Origin: Candidatus Poseidoniaceae archaeon
Lineage (GTDB): Archaea; Thermoplasmatota; Poseidoniia; Poseidoniales; Poseidoniaceae
Direction: 5' to 3'
NCBI GenBank assembly: GCA_030750665.1
Contig: JASMHR010000009.1
Coordinates: 261 to 32,479 of the forward strand
DNA length: 32,219 bases
The position numbers and the translations under genes were made by a program. This document shows, one piece after another, positions 24,586-32,219 of this stretch; positions within the stretch are counted from its first letter, which is position 1; each line of letters opens with the position of its first letter. Below the pieces are notes generated by a model, which did not search any database, was not told the origin of the DNA, and saw only the letters and a program-made list of their open reading frames with translations.

Positions 24586-25645
24586 CCTGTGCACCTCCTC
24601 CTAGTAGAATATCAGCGATGACTAGTCTGCACATTGCTTCTGCAACCGGCACTGCTCTCGGCCCCAACACAGGGTCATGTCTGCCACCTACCACCAGTTC
24701 CTTCTGTTCCCCACTGACCATATCAAGAGTATGCTGCGGTAATGAGATGCTGCTGGGTGGTTTCAAAGTCAATGCCATCCGTAATGGGGCACCAGTAGCC
24801 ATCCCACCCAAAGCGCCATCACCATCTGTCTTCGGTCCGTCCTTGCCCATGTACCATGGTGAATTATGCTGGCTACCTCTACTTTGACAGACATCGATTC
24901 CATCTCCAAACTCAACCGCTCTGGCTCCAGGAACCGACATCAATGAGTGAGCCAATAATGGTTCAAGACCCTCAAACCATGGAGCCCCGAAACCCAAAGG
25001 TAGTCCTTCGATGACAATGCTTACTTTGGAACCAACCGAATCGCCCAACTTCCTTATCTCAAGAACATGAGAAAGCATTTCTTGAGCGGATTCTGGATTT
25101 GAACATCTTACCCGTTGGCAGGCTTCATCATCCGGAAGAGCGAGTGGAATAGATTCGCATCTGACGCTGCCAATTGCAGAGACATGGGCGCGTACAGATA
25201 TCCCATGTTCATGCAATAATGGGGAGCAAAGACTCGCTGCGGCCACCAACCCTGCGGTCAAACGAGCACTGTTCACTCCACCTCCACGTGGGTCTGCCGC
25301 CCCCTCACTGTTGACCATGGCCGGAAGGTCGGCGTGTCCTGGACGTGGCATATCTGGGAGAAATGAATAATCACTGGAGCGAGCATCAACATTGCGAATC
25401 AATAGTAGAAGTGGTGAGCCTGTAGCCTTTCCTTCATAGACGCCTGAGAGAATCTCACAATAGTCAGATTCTTTGCGCAATGAGCCAATGCCGCTTCCAG
25501 GCCTCCTTCGCTCTAATTCAGCAGCGAGAAATTCCTCATCGATAATAGTACCAGCAGGAATTCCTTCTACAAGAGCACCTACTGCAGGGCCGTGACTTTC
25601 ACCGAATAATGTCGTACGCAATCTCTCACCGATGCGCATCGACAT
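24578..25645 (-). CDS. aroC: Chorismate synthase
   Basis: A 355-residue chorismate synthase, converting EPSP to chorismate with reduced FMN, the last common step of aromatic amino acid synthesis. Landmarks are FGESHGPAVGALVEG (residues about 14-28), ELERRRPG (44-51), MPRPGHADL (near 98), DPRGGGVNSARLTAGLVA (near 117), FGDGIDV, DGALGGMATGAPL (near 278) and GGRHDPVLGPRAVPVAEAM near the end. In many enzymes an Arg follows the GGG of the GGG-x-x-S-A-R segment; here it is Val. The length is normal. It is separated from the shikimate kinase stop by a 44-base gap that can fold into a hairpin, and its 3' end contains the ribosome site of the aspartate kinase gene, so translation is probably coupled. 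Confidence 0.96.
   Translation of the reverse strand: MSMRIGERLRTTLFGESHGPAVGALVEGIPAGTIIDEEFLAAELERRRPGSGIGSLRKESDYCEILSGVYEGKATGSPLLLLIRNVDARSSDYSFLPDMPRPGHADLPAMVNSEGAADPRGGGVNSARLTAGLVAAASLCSPLLHEHGISVRAHVSAIGSVRCESIPLALPDDEACQRVRCSNPESAQEMLSHVLEIRKLGDSVGSKVSIVIEGLPLGFGAPWFEGLEPLLAHSLMSVPGARAVEFGDGIDVCQSRGSQHNSPWYMGKDGPKTDGDGALGGMATGAPLRMALTLKPPSSISLPQHTLDMVSGEQKELVVGGRHDPVLGPRAVPVAEAMCRLVIADILLGGGAQDE
24592..24598 (-). promoter_or_regulatory. Shine-Dalgarno site GGAGGTG of aspartate kinase, inside aroC
   Basis: On the minus strand GGAGGTG lies 6 bases before the ATG at 24585, within the last codons of the chorismate synthase gene. It decides the aspartate kinase start against the GTG at 24594, which lies within the site itself. 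Confidence 0.6.
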
Positions 25646-25686
25646 AAGGCCTCATGCCCGGGTGGGCACTTGAGGGTTCAAGCCTT
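25646..25686 (-). ncRNA. Potential RNA hairpin between shikimate kinase and chorismate synthase genes
   Basis: The 44-base gap is largely self-complementary: AAGGC (25646-25650) pairs with GCCTT (25682-25686), CTCA (25651-25654) with TGAG (25671-25674), and TGCCC (25655-25659) with GGGCA (25664-25668) around a GGGT loop. It could be a processing or stability element between cotranscribed genes, or a translation control of aroC. It lacks the U-run expected of a terminator. Confidence 0.4.
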
Positions 25687-25689
25687 CTC

Positions 25690-26577
25690 TCACTCCACTT
25701 CATTAGCACTGAGGTGTTCTTTATTGATCACCTTGGTCTGAATTACCTCAACACCTTTCTGTCTAGTGGAGAACAACATCCGTAATCGCTCCAAAGTTGG
25801 AGCTGAAACCGATGCTGAGAATATCACAATGGCTGAACCAGAACCACTGATTCCGGCGGCTCTCGCTCCATTGACAAATGCATCATTCGTCATCCTGCGC
25901 CCCTCCATATCATTCAAAACAGAGGCCATTGAACGACCATTCCAAGTTATTGCAACAAGTTCTTTCCCTTCTTGAAGTGCAGCCAATGACTTCTGGAAAC
26001 CTTGTTGATGCCAAGCAAAGGCATCTAATTCCGGCGACTCCATCCTCTCACCTCTGAGGAGCAACAATACATCCCAATCGTCAGAGTTTGGGCCATTCCC
26101 TTCCAAGATAATCCCTTCAGCAGCAGAAAGATTCGGGTCTACAAGTTTCCAGCCCCCTTCAACCGCTGCCCAAGAATCATCTACACTTCCGGTCAATGAA
26201 ACTCCTGAGGCTGATTGTGCCTTGGAAGAAATATCCACAATCTCTGCATTTGTAATCTCGAGTTTCATTGAATCGGCCAAAGCCCTGATTGCTGCAACAG
26301 ACACTGCTGCAGAAGATTTGAGACCTTGTCGGGCCGGAACTTTGCTACTTACGCTCCAGTGTAACTCCGCTCCTGGCAACTCATGTCCTGCTTCTTTCCA
26401 AGCCTCGACGGTCGCCTCCAACAGGCCATCAGGATCATCGAGTTCCCGCCTGGGTGGTTTGTCGAGAAGGGTAACTGTGACTGGAAGGTCTAGAGCAAGA
26501 CTTGCTCCATATCCAACCCCTGCAGCATGCAATAGGCTACAGGCACCATTTGCCTCACCTTTGCCCAACCTTGCCAT
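25690..26577 (-). CDS. aroK: Archaeal shikimate kinase (GHMP family)
   Basis: A 295-residue GHMP-fold kinase. Archaea use this unrelated family in place of the bacterial P-loop shikimate kinase to phosphorylate shikimate at the 3-hydroxyl. The ATP-binding motif is VPARQGLKSSAAVSVAAIRAL (residues 80-100), and a C-terminal glycine-rich segment GARAAGISGSGSAIVIF (near 245) completes the fold. The N-terminal GEANGACSLLHAAGVGYGASLALDL matches archaeal shikimate kinases, which distinguishes it from homoserine or mevalonate kinases. It starts 4 bases after the DHQ synthase II stop and is followed by aroC, so it belongs to the aromatic operon. Confidence 0.93.
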   Translation of the reverse strand: MARLGKGEANGACSLLHAAGVGYGASLALDLPVTVTLLDKPPRRELDDPDGLLEATVEAWKEAGHELPGAELHWSVSSKVPARQGLKSSAAVSVAAIRALADSMKLEITNAEIVDISSKAQSASGVSLTGSVDDSWAAVEGGWKLVDPNLSAAEGIILEGNGPNSDDWDVLLLLRGERMESPELDAFAWHQQGFQKSLAALQEGKELVAITWNGRSMASVLNDMEGRRMTNDAFVNGARAAGISGSGSAIVIFSASVSAPTLERLRMLFSTRQKGVEVIQTKVINKEHLSANEVE

Positions 26578-26581
26578 GCCA

Positions 26582-27547
26582 TCACCTCTCTTTGATTTCT
26601 GCGTCGACCTTCTGCCCTATGTGCCGTGCCCCTGAATCAATTCTGGAAATCAACATGTCACCTTTCTTGATTTCGGTGATGGCAATAGCATCGCCTACAG
26701 GTGAAACCATTCTCACTGTCTCTGCTTGTTGAAGTACTGCCTGCGCTTCATTATCATTTTCATCTACCCACTTCAATAATATCATTGGCCTTCTCTCTAT
26801 TTTCAATCTGCCAATACTTGCTTCTCTGGTGTCGCCATTTTTGGAGAATACCATAACTGAATCTCCAGCCTCAAGTTCTGAAAGATAAGCTGTACTTCCA
26901 TCAGCCAACAAGGTATAGGCATGGACAGTTCCTGCATTCACTCTGAAAGGCCTGACTGGTACGAACTCACTATCGATAGTCTCACCGTGAACCAGAACCA
27001 TGGATGATGAACTGGAACCAACCATCAAACCTTCACCTTTGGCAAGAAGAGAAGTCAAATCGATGCAGACCCTGTCACCGACACCAGCATTCTGCACCGT
27101 AGTGACTCTGACTGACCCAAGTTCAGCAACTCCAGAATGCTCAGGAAACTGCTCTTCTGATAATCTCTCCAAGCGCTGTGCTTTAGCAATGAACGCCGCT
27201 TCAACCACTTTCTCATTCTCTGGAACCAACAAGGCATCAACACCAATCTGCAAAGCGAATGCTGCCCCCTGAATCTGAGAAGGTTCATCGATGAGTGCTG
27301 CAATTCTCGTTGGACTGCCTTGAGCAGCAGAAACCAGGTTCTCCAATGGAATCATCTTCCAATCATCCAATTCCACCAACACCCAGTCAACAGAACCGAT
27401 GGCTGAACGTGCACGTTGCTGACCTGAATCATCTTTCACCTGCACGACAAGGCAATCTTCAGGTTCTATTGTGACAACTCGGTCGAAACCCTTCTCGTCC
27501 AAATTCTTGGTTGAACTGTTTCGACGATCCAACCAGACCTCCATCAC
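26582..27547 (-). CDS. aroB': 3-dehydroquinate synthase II
   Basis: A 321-residue member of the archaeal DHQ synthase II family (type MJ1249), which performs the NAD-dependent oxidative deamination and cyclisation of 2-amino-3,7-dideoxy-D-threo-hept-6-ulosonate to 3-dehydroquinate. It is unrelated to bacterial AroB. Family segments are GEGLMVGSSSSSMVLVHGET (residues about 171-190), VPVRPFRVNAGTVHAYTL (about 197-214), YLSELEAGDSVMVF, LKIERRPMILLKW (about 247-259) and LQQAETVRMVSPVG (about 270-283), ending SRIDSGARHIGQ. The start ATG overlaps the end of the ADTH synthase gene by 4 bases, which indicates coupled translation of two consecutive enzymes. Confidence 0.95.
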   Translation of the reverse strand: MMEVWLDRRNSSTKNLDEKGFDRVVTIEPEDCLVVQVKDDSGQQRARSAIGSVDWVLVELDDWKMIPLENLVSAAQGSPTRIAALIDEPSQIQGAAFALQIGVDALLVPENEKVVEAAFIAKAQRLERLSEEQFPEHSGVAELGSVRVTTVQNAGVGDRVCIDLTSLLAKGEGLMVGSSSSSMVLVHGETIDSEFVPVRPFRVNAGTVHAYTLLADGSTAYLSELEAGDSVMVFSKNGDTREASIGRLKIERRPMILLKWVDENDNEAQAVLQQAETVRMVSPVGDAIAITEIKKGDMLISRIDSGARHIGQKVDAEIKER

Positions 27548-28332
27548 AACACCTCACAGGCTTCTTCAAAACTCAGCCCATCATGAATCAATCCTCGTAA
27601 TGCAAGAATACAATTTCTTGGATTTTCATCCTCGAATATCTGTCTGCCCATACATACTCCAGCGCCACCTACTTCTATAGCATCAGCAACTATTCGAAGT
27701 ACTTCAGTGAAATCACCACTAGATTCGCCTCCAGCAATCAAGACTGGAATTGGCGCTGCCCCGACAACTTCTGCAAATGCTTCCTTGCTCCCTGGCCACG
27801 ATGTCTTGATGGCATCACAACCCAATTCCCAACCCAAACGAACTGCATGGGCGATTGCCATCGTGCTGTCTCCTTCCGCCTTGAGAAAGGGCCCACGCGG
27901 ATAGATCATGCCCAACAATGGGATGTCAAGATGATGACATTGCTCGGATATCAATCCTAATCTCTCGAGCATCAGATGCTCGTTCAAGTCCCCAAGATTT
28001 ACTTGGACACTGACTCCTGAAGCACCTCGTTCCACTGCCTCTCCGGTGGAGCCTACCAGTACTTTGTTCGAGGAATTCTCGCCTCCATGAATCGTCGAAG
28101 CAGATATGTGCATCAGCATTGGAATTGTGGAATCGCAATATCTACTCACCACACCTTTGTGAGCAATAATGGCATCAGCCCCTCCTGCCCCTAGTTCGTT
28201 GATCAGGGCCTCTACATCGGTCAATCCAGCCACCGGCCAAGATGAAACACCATGGTCGATCGGTATCCACACAGCCTTGCCATCTGGCATCAATCGCGCC
28301 AACCTCTCAGCATGCAACGATGACCTAGCCAT
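27544..28332 (-). CDS. aroA': 2-amino-3,7-dideoxy-D-threo-hept-6-ulosonate (ADTH) synthase, class I aldolase fold
   Basis: A 262-residue FbaB-type class I aldolase. In archaea lacking DAHP synthase, the MJ0400-type enzyme condenses L-aspartate semialdehyde with 6-deoxy-5-ketofructose 1-phosphate to ADTH, the first step of the alternative dehydroquinate route. The motif WIPIDHGVSSWPVAGL (residues about 22-37) is the phosphate/sugar-binding start, AIIAHKGVV (near 55) follows, and CDAIKTSWPGS (near 170) places the Schiff-base lysine; VLIAGGESSG and GVCMGRQIFE form the phosphate-binding end. Because the next gene is DHQ synthase II, ADTH synthase is favoured over a plain fructose-bisphosphate aldolase. 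The frame is open to 28389, overlapping the regulator gene, but the ATG at 28332 matches the family start and length and has GAGGGG just before it. Confidence 0.92.
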   Translation of the reverse strand: MARSSLHAERLARLMPDGKAVWIPIDHGVSSWPVAGLTDVEALINELGAGGADAIIAHKGVVSRYCDSTIPMLMHISASTIHGGENSSNKVLVGSTGEAVERGASGVSVQVNLGDLNEHLMLERLGLISEQCHHLDIPLLGMIYPRGPFLKAEGDSTMAIAHAVRLGWELGCDAIKTSWPGSKEAFAEVVGAAPIPVLIAGGESSGDFTEVLRIVADAIEVGGAGVCMGRQIFEDENPRNCILALRGLIHDGLSFEEACEVL

Positions 28333-28335
28333 GCA

Positions 28336-28348
28336 ACCCCTCAGGGGT
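28336..28348. promoter_or_regulatory. Inverted repeat overlapping the ribosome site of the ADTH synthase gene
   Basis: ACCCCT (28336-28341) and AGGGGT (28343-28348) are exact reverse complements around one C. The repeat lies in the 37-base gap between the HTH_10 regulator stop and the ATG at 28332, and covers the only Shine-Dalgarno-like sequence there. It could be an operator for the adjacent regulator or a hairpin masking the ribosome site. Confidence 0.35.
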
Positions 28349-28369
28349 CGACATTTCAATACCTGTGGT

Positions 28370-29023
28370 TCAGACCTGTTCGCTTCCAACCAACCATTTC
28401 ATTGTGATAGAAGTCGCTTTCTCGAGATGCTCGCCCAGTGTACTCTTGGTGATTCCAGTCATATCAGATAATTCTCTCAAACTAACACGTCGAGGAATAT
28501 CAAACCAACCAGATGAAACAGCAGCACGCAACGCCTCTCTTTGTTTTTCGGTCAAAATATTCGCCAATCCGTGCTCTTCATCGTTTGATGTGACTGCAAT
28601 GGTATCTGGCGGTAAAACTTCACGCGCCAATTTGACGAATGTTGAAACTCCTGAAGGGAGTCCTCTGACATTGATCACCATGCCATTCTTGCCCAACCGA
28701 TATGGGGGTAAGACAGTGATATCATCCATCATGATGGCTCCTGTCGATAATGAATGATGATTGGTCAACACGATATATCCTTCACCACCTATTTCAGGTT
28801 CCCCAGCAGGCGGCAATGGCCCTTCTACAGTGAGAAAACTCACCTGAGCGAGGTCTTCAATTCCCTTATCTGGAAGAAAGGCGACCTTGACCAATTGTCT
28901 TACACCTTGTTCAGACACATCTAGATGTCCAAGAACTTCCATGCTCGTACAAATCTCACACAATGGAGCAAATTCACTCAATTCCAAATTCTCGGCAGAC
29001 CAAGTCAATCTAACCTCGCGCAT
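28370..29023 (-). CDS. Bacterio-opsin activator-type HTH_10 transcriptional regulator
   Basis: A 217-residue archaeal regulator. The C-terminal 55 residues (about 157-212) are a clear HTH_10 (Bat-type) domain: LTEKQREALRAAVSSGWFDIPRRVSLRELSDMTGITKSTLGEHLEKA, with the LTxxQxxxLxxAxxxGYFxxPR start typical of the family. The N-terminal 150 residues are beta-rich without cysteine-ligand motifs, probably a sensor domain (family pattern RLTWSAENLELSEFAPL). It is the first gene of the minus-strand aromatic biosynthesis run, 37 bases before ADTH synthase, so it may regulate that operon and itself; this is inference from position. It is divergent from the ABC transporter genes across a 97-base gap (29024-29120) in which I see no clear repeat. 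Confidence 0.9.
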   Translation of the reverse strand: MREVRLTWSAENLELSEFAPLCEICTSMEVLGHLDVSEQGVRQLVKVAFLPDKGIEDLAQVSFLTVEGPLPPAGEPEIGGEGYIVLTNHHSLSTGAIMMDDITVLPPYRLGKNGMVINVRGLPSGVSTFVKLAREVLPPDTIAVTSNDEEHGLANILTEKQREALRAAVSSGWFDIPRRVSLRELSDMTGITKSTLGEHLEKATSITMKWLVGSEQV

Positions 29024-29106
29024 GGCCCTTGGTGAATGGATTCAGTCTTGACCCTGCCTATCAAATACGGAGAAGAGTTCAAACACATCAATCAACAGCG
29101 CAATTC

Positions 29107-29113
29107 AGGAAGG
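29107..29113 (+). promoter_or_regulatory. Shine-Dalgarno site AGGAAGG of the ABC ATPase
   Basis: AGGAAGG ends 7 bases before the GTG at 29121 and supports that non-ATG start. The nearby ATG at 29114 is in a different frame and leads nowhere. Confidence 0.55.
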
Positions 29114-29120
29114 ATGAATC

Positions 29121-29903
29121 GTGGCTTTGATCGAGTTGAATGGAATAACGAGAATCTACGGAGAAGGAGAAACTGAGGTCAGAGCACTAGATGGAATCGA
29201 TCTATCCATTGAAAGAGGTGAGATCATCGCACTATTGGGACCATCTGGTTCTGGTAAAACCACACTTCTGAACATCATTGCTGCATTAGATGAGCCAACT
29301 GAGGGGACATACTCCTTTGAATCTCAAGAAGTTCCAAATGGAAATGTCGAAGCGATGACTACTTTCCGAAGAGAGAACATTGGTTACATCTTCCAATTCT
29401 TCAATCTACTCGGAGACTTGACTGCACTTGAGAATGTATTATTGGTCCAAGAAATAGCGGGCGTGCGCGACAAGGAACTTGCAATCTCTCAACTAAAGGA
29501 AGTCGGGCTCGAAGGTCTAGAAGATAGGTTTCCAGCCCAGATGAGTGGAGGGCAGCGTCAAAGGGTCGCAATAGCCCGTTCTCTGTCGAAAAAACCAAAC
29601 ATCATTCTAGGTGATGAATTGACTGGGAATCTGGACTCTGAAACCTCGAATCAGGTGATGGATTCATTGATTGAAACCTGTCGAGAAGGAGACCTTACCA
29701 CCATGTTCGTGACGCACGATACTTCACTGACTCGCTTCGCAACTCGCGTCATCAATCTTGACAGTGGACGTGTGGTCTCTGATGAACCTGGAGGGCTTTC
29801 AACCATGGCAGGTCAAGCTCGAAGCGCGGCTAAAGATATCGCCAAAGGCGCCAAGAATATTGTCGAATCAATCAAGGATGTTGCAAAGGACATCATAGGG
29901 TGA
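29121..29903 (+). CDS. ABC transporter ATP-binding protein (LolD/MacB type)
   Basis: A 260-residue ATPase subunit of the MacB/LolCDE-type (type VII) ABC systems, which work with FtsX-like permeases in lipoprotein release or extracytoplasmic mechanotransmission rather than classic transport. Motifs: Walker A GPSGSGKTTLLN (residues 40-51), Q-loop FQFFNLLGDLTALENV (family hallmark), signature MSGGQRQRVAIARSL, Walker B IILGDELTGNLD and H-loop TMFVTHD. In the usual DEPTGNLD the Pro is Leu here. The last 35 residues (AGQARSAAKDIAKGAKNIVESIKDVAKDIIG) are an extra amphipathic helix not found in typical LolD. Start is GTG at 29121 with a good ribosome site. The permease gene starts 4 bases after the stop. 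Confidence 0.95.
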   Translation: MALIELNGITRIYGEGETEVRALDGIDLSIERGEIIALLGPSGSGKTTLLNIIAALDEPTEGTYSFESQEVPNGNVEAMTTFRRENIGYIFQFFNLLGDLTALENVLLVQEIAGVRDKELAISQLKEVGLEGLEDRFPAQMSGGQRQRVAIARSLSKKPNIILGDELTGNLDSETSNQVMDSLIETCREGDLTTMFVTHDTSLTRFATRVINLDSGRVVSDEPGGLSTMAGQARSAAKDIAKGAKNIVESIKDVAKDIIG

Positions 29904-29907
29904 GTTT

Positions 29908-32219
29908 GTGAATAAGTTGCTACTTACTCGGCTCAGGCGCAGCCTGATGCGGACCAAAATAAGAGTGATTACAGTTACTCTTCTGATAACATTGACCGCT
30001 TACCTTGGTGTGACGCTGAGTGAATTCACCCGTAACATGAACAGTGTCTATGATGACTTCTATTCAGAAACCAATCTTGCCGACCTGATGGTTATCGATG
30101 AAGTGCAAGACGAAGGCAACTTCACCGCATTATGTGAAGCACATAGTGATTGGAATTGCGAAAGTAGGCTATCATTGAGAGGTGAAGCGAACATGACTTC
30201 ATTCTGCACTGCTCGAAAGGTGAAATGCGACTGGATTCAATCATTTTGGCATGGCATGACGACTAATGAGGTCACTTCGCTACATGCTGTTGATGGTTCG
30301 ATGGAACCGGCTGCTGGTGAGTTGGTAATCGATGCCCATGTCGCCAATTCTCACAAGGTGCAGGTCGGTGATGTCATGGAGATTGCCGCTGGAGGTGGTA
30401 TTGTCGAACTGAGTGTAGTAGGTATCGCTTACAATCCACTCCATCTCTGGTATATGCCAGAAGGTTCTCTATTTCCAGATAATGAGAATTTCATTGTCGG
30501 CTATCTGGATGCCGAAACATTAGCCGAAATAGCAGGCTTCCAACCTGGTGCGATGAATGAACTACACATCGACCTCCCAGGGACTCCCGATTTTGATATC
30601 GCTTCTACTAACGATGTCGATGAAGGCAAGGATTTGAATCCGCTGAGGGAAGGAGTTCTAGAAGATATGCGGGACAGTGGAATGGAAGGTGAAGTAGTCG
30701 ATCGCAGTGGAATGAAGAGTCCTGAAATGCTGCGCATTGATCTTGAGGGGTCGCAGAAAATCACTCCTTTCGTCCTCGTGATGCTGTTGGTGATAAGTGG
30801 TCTTGTCATTGCCGTTTCAATAGACCGTCTGGTCAAGAGTCAAGCCAGAGAAATCGCCGTACTCAGAACCATCGGAACCTCCGGAAAAGACATTCGGAAC
30901 ATCTACATGCTGGTTCCTCTAGTACTGGGAATACCCGGATTGACCCTTGGTATATTAATGGGAATTTCACCAATTGGTACCAAAGCATTCACCGAATTCT
31001 ACTTCTCTTTCTTCGACATGCCTATCGTCACTATTCATCATTATCTGGACCTGATAATCATGCTAGGTGCAGGTTCTTTACTTCTGATATTCCTATTCGG
31101 GATTCGCCCCGCAATACGCGCCTCTAGATTGCAACCTCTCGATGTATTTGGACAATCAAGTGAGAAAGCGCCGAGTCGCCTATTGACCAAAGTCACACGT
31201 TCTCTTTCCCCCGGAATTGGATTGGCATTGAGATCGACCTTCCGAAAACCTGGTCGATTGATAGTCACATTGCTTGCACTTTCACTTTCGATGATGATTC
31301 TTGGAGGGATGATGATGATGATGGCGGTATTCACCAATGTCTTCGAAGAAGGACTGGATGAACAGGTCAATTGGGATGCGCAAGCGATGATTTGGCCTGA
31401 AAATGTTGATGCTGCAGCAAGTTGGGCAGCAAACAATTCCTCAGCATATGAAAAGTTCATCGTTGACAAGGGAAACAAGATAGGTGAAGATAGAACATTC
31501 TCACTATATGGATTAGAAGAAGTTACCACGAAGGATGACAAGATGTTGAGATTCAAACTCATCGATGGCTCATTGCCAATAACGGGTGCGGTTCCACCTC
31601 AAGTCCTGATCGATGAGGGCATGTCAATTCTACTCGAATGGGAAGTAGGCGAGATTGTGGAATTTGAAAACGGAGCTTCGGTAATAGAGGTAGAGATTAC
31701 TGGGACCATTCAGGAAATCGAACGCATGATGGTTTTCAATCGCGCAGATCTAAGTGAAATCGTTGACTATGATGCGAATGGGGTACGCATGACCTTCTCG
31801 GAAGGCCAATCTGTTGATGATGGGTTGCGAGAAATTTCGATAATGATAGTCGAAAAAGAAACATTGATCGAAGGTTTCAACACAGTGCTTCAGCAACAAG
31901 AAGGAGCCATGCAATCAATGTATGTCATCGGAGGGCTACTTGCGATAGCAGTGCTTTTCAACACCTTATTGATGAATCTGGCAGAACGGGATACTGAACT
32001 GGCTACTTTGCGCGTTCTTGGGGCGAGTCGTATGCGTCTCGCACTCATTCTGACTGTCGAGCATTCATTCATTGGGCTGATTGGTGGAATCGCTGGCGTC
32101 GTGGCAAGCATTGCAATGATGGGTGCAATGGCATCAATGATGACAACATGGGAATTCTATATACCGTTGGCCATCGACTACATTGTATCATTGAAAGTGA
32201 TTGCATTCGTACTAATCGC
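29908..32219 (+). CDS. FtsX-family ABC permease (partial, runs off the window)
   Basis: At least 770 residues, open to the window edge with no stop. Start is GTG at 29908 with AGGGTGA ending 4 bases before it. It has a membrane helix near residues 18-37 (VITVTLLITLTAYLGVTL), then an extracytoplasmic domain with several cysteines. A first FtsX domain of three or four helices follows (TPFVLVMLLVISGLVIAVSIDRLV, with the hallmark SQAREIAVLRTIGTSGKDI). A second unit begins with a helix near 448 (LIVTLLALSLSMMILGGMMMMM), a second extracytoplasmic domain, and the start of the second FtsX domain (NTLLMNLAERDTELATLRVLGASRMRL). The duplicated domain order is that of the large archaeal/bacterial MacB-like permeases. 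It is coupled to the ATPase gene and probably acts on surface lipoproteins or the envelope; substrate is unknown. Confidence 0.9.
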   Translation, partial: MNKLLLTRLRRSLMRTKIRVITVTLLITLTAYLGVTLSEFTRNMNSVYDDFYSETNLADLMVIDEVQDEGNFTALCEAHSDWNCESRLSLRGEANMTSFCTARKVKCDWIQSFWHGMTTNEVTSLHAVDGSMEPAAGELVIDAHVANSHKVQVGDVMEIAAGGGIVELSVVGIAYNPLHLWYMPEGSLFPDNENFIVGYLDAETLAEIAGFQPGAMNELHIDLPGTPDFDIASTNDVDEGKDLNPLREGVLEDMRDSGMEGEVVDRSGMKSPEMLRIDLEGSQKITPFVLVMLLVISGLVIAVSIDRLVKSQAREIAVLRTIGTSGKDIRNIYMLVPLVLGIPGLTLGILMGISPIGTKAFTEFYFSFFDMPIVTIHHYLDLIIMLGAGSLLLIFLFGIRPAIRASRLQPLDVFGQSSEKAPSRLLTKVTRSLSPGIGLALRSTFRKPGRLIVTLLALSLSMMILGGMMMMMAVFTNVFEEGLDEQVNWDAQAMIWPENVDAAASWAANNSSAYEKFIVDKGNKIGEDRTFSLYGLEEVTTKDDKMLRFKLIDGSLPITGAVPPQVLIDEGMSILLEWEVGEIVEFENGASVIEVEITGTIQEIERMMVFNRADLSEIVDYDANGVRMTFSEGQSVDDGLREISIMIVEKETLIEGFNTVLQQQEGAMQSMYVIGGLLAIAVLFNTLLMNLAERDTELATLRVLGASRMRLALILTVEHSFIGLIGGIAGVVASIAMMGAMASMMTTWEFYIPLAIDYIVSLKVIAFVLI

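Overview
This window looks like a chromosomal segment from a planktonic euryarchaeon of the Thermoplasmatota, most plausibly Marine Group II (Poseidoniales). The archaeal assignment rests on the aromatic amino acid genes at 24578-28332. These include a 3-dehydroquinate synthase II, the aldolase-type enzyme that feeds it, and a GHMP-fold shikimate kinase, preceded by a bacterio-opsin-activator-type (HTH_10) regulator. The Poseidoniales assignment is inferred from the many lipoproteins and acidic secreted proteins, the surface subtilase and the MoxR cassette; no rRNA or other marker gene is present to prove it. Genes are tightly packed: no gap exceeds about 110 bases, and I see no rRNA, tRNA, CRISPR array, integrase or insertion sequence.

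Layout. 10-6049: a CaCA cation exchanger, a free-methionine-sulfoxide reductase, an acyl-CoA dehydrogenase followed by mocA-like and xdhC-like molybdoenzyme maturation genes, an oligoribonuclease, a small acidic protein and a PI-PLC-like lipoprotein. 6044-12661 (minus strand): a thioredoxin-fold lipoprotein, a membrane-anchored subtilisin-like protease and a giant polytopic membrane protein of about 1370 residues. 12749-17138 (plus): a three-subunit molybdenum hydroxylase (2Fe-2S, Mo and FAD subunits). Its FAD subunit carries a cysteine-rich insertion typical of 4-hydroxybenzoyl-CoA reductase. 17141-23315 (plus): a CARDB-like surface protein, then DUF4350, MoxR ATPase, DUF58 and a membrane protein. 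23317-29023 (minus): HTH_10 regulator, ADTH synthase, DHQ synthase II, shikimate kinase, chorismate synthase and aspartate kinase. 29121-end (plus): a LolD/MacB-type ABC ATPase and its FtsX-family permease, which runs off the window.

How the genes fit together. Aspartate kinase supplies the aspartate-semialdehyde branch, and ADTH synthase condenses aspartate semialdehyde with a sugar phosphate to start the archaeal route to dehydroquinate, so the 24-28 kb cluster is one coherent pathway. It lacks dehydroquinase, shikimate dehydrogenase and EPSP synthase. The molybdenum enzyme at 12.7-17.1 kb plausibly depends on the MocA- and XdhC-like proteins at 2.8-4.3 kb, which sit beside an acyl-CoA dehydrogenase; together they suggest acyl-CoA or aromatic-CoA catabolism.

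The most striking non-coding signals are two perfect inverted repeats (10-bp arms and 7-bp arms) in the 87-base divergent gap just before the molybdoenzyme operon. They look like an operator and a leader hairpin or second operator. Shine-Dalgarno sites occur repeatedly (GAGGTGA or AGGGTGA 4 bases before the start, GAGGAGGAG 6 bases before) and were used to choose several starts.
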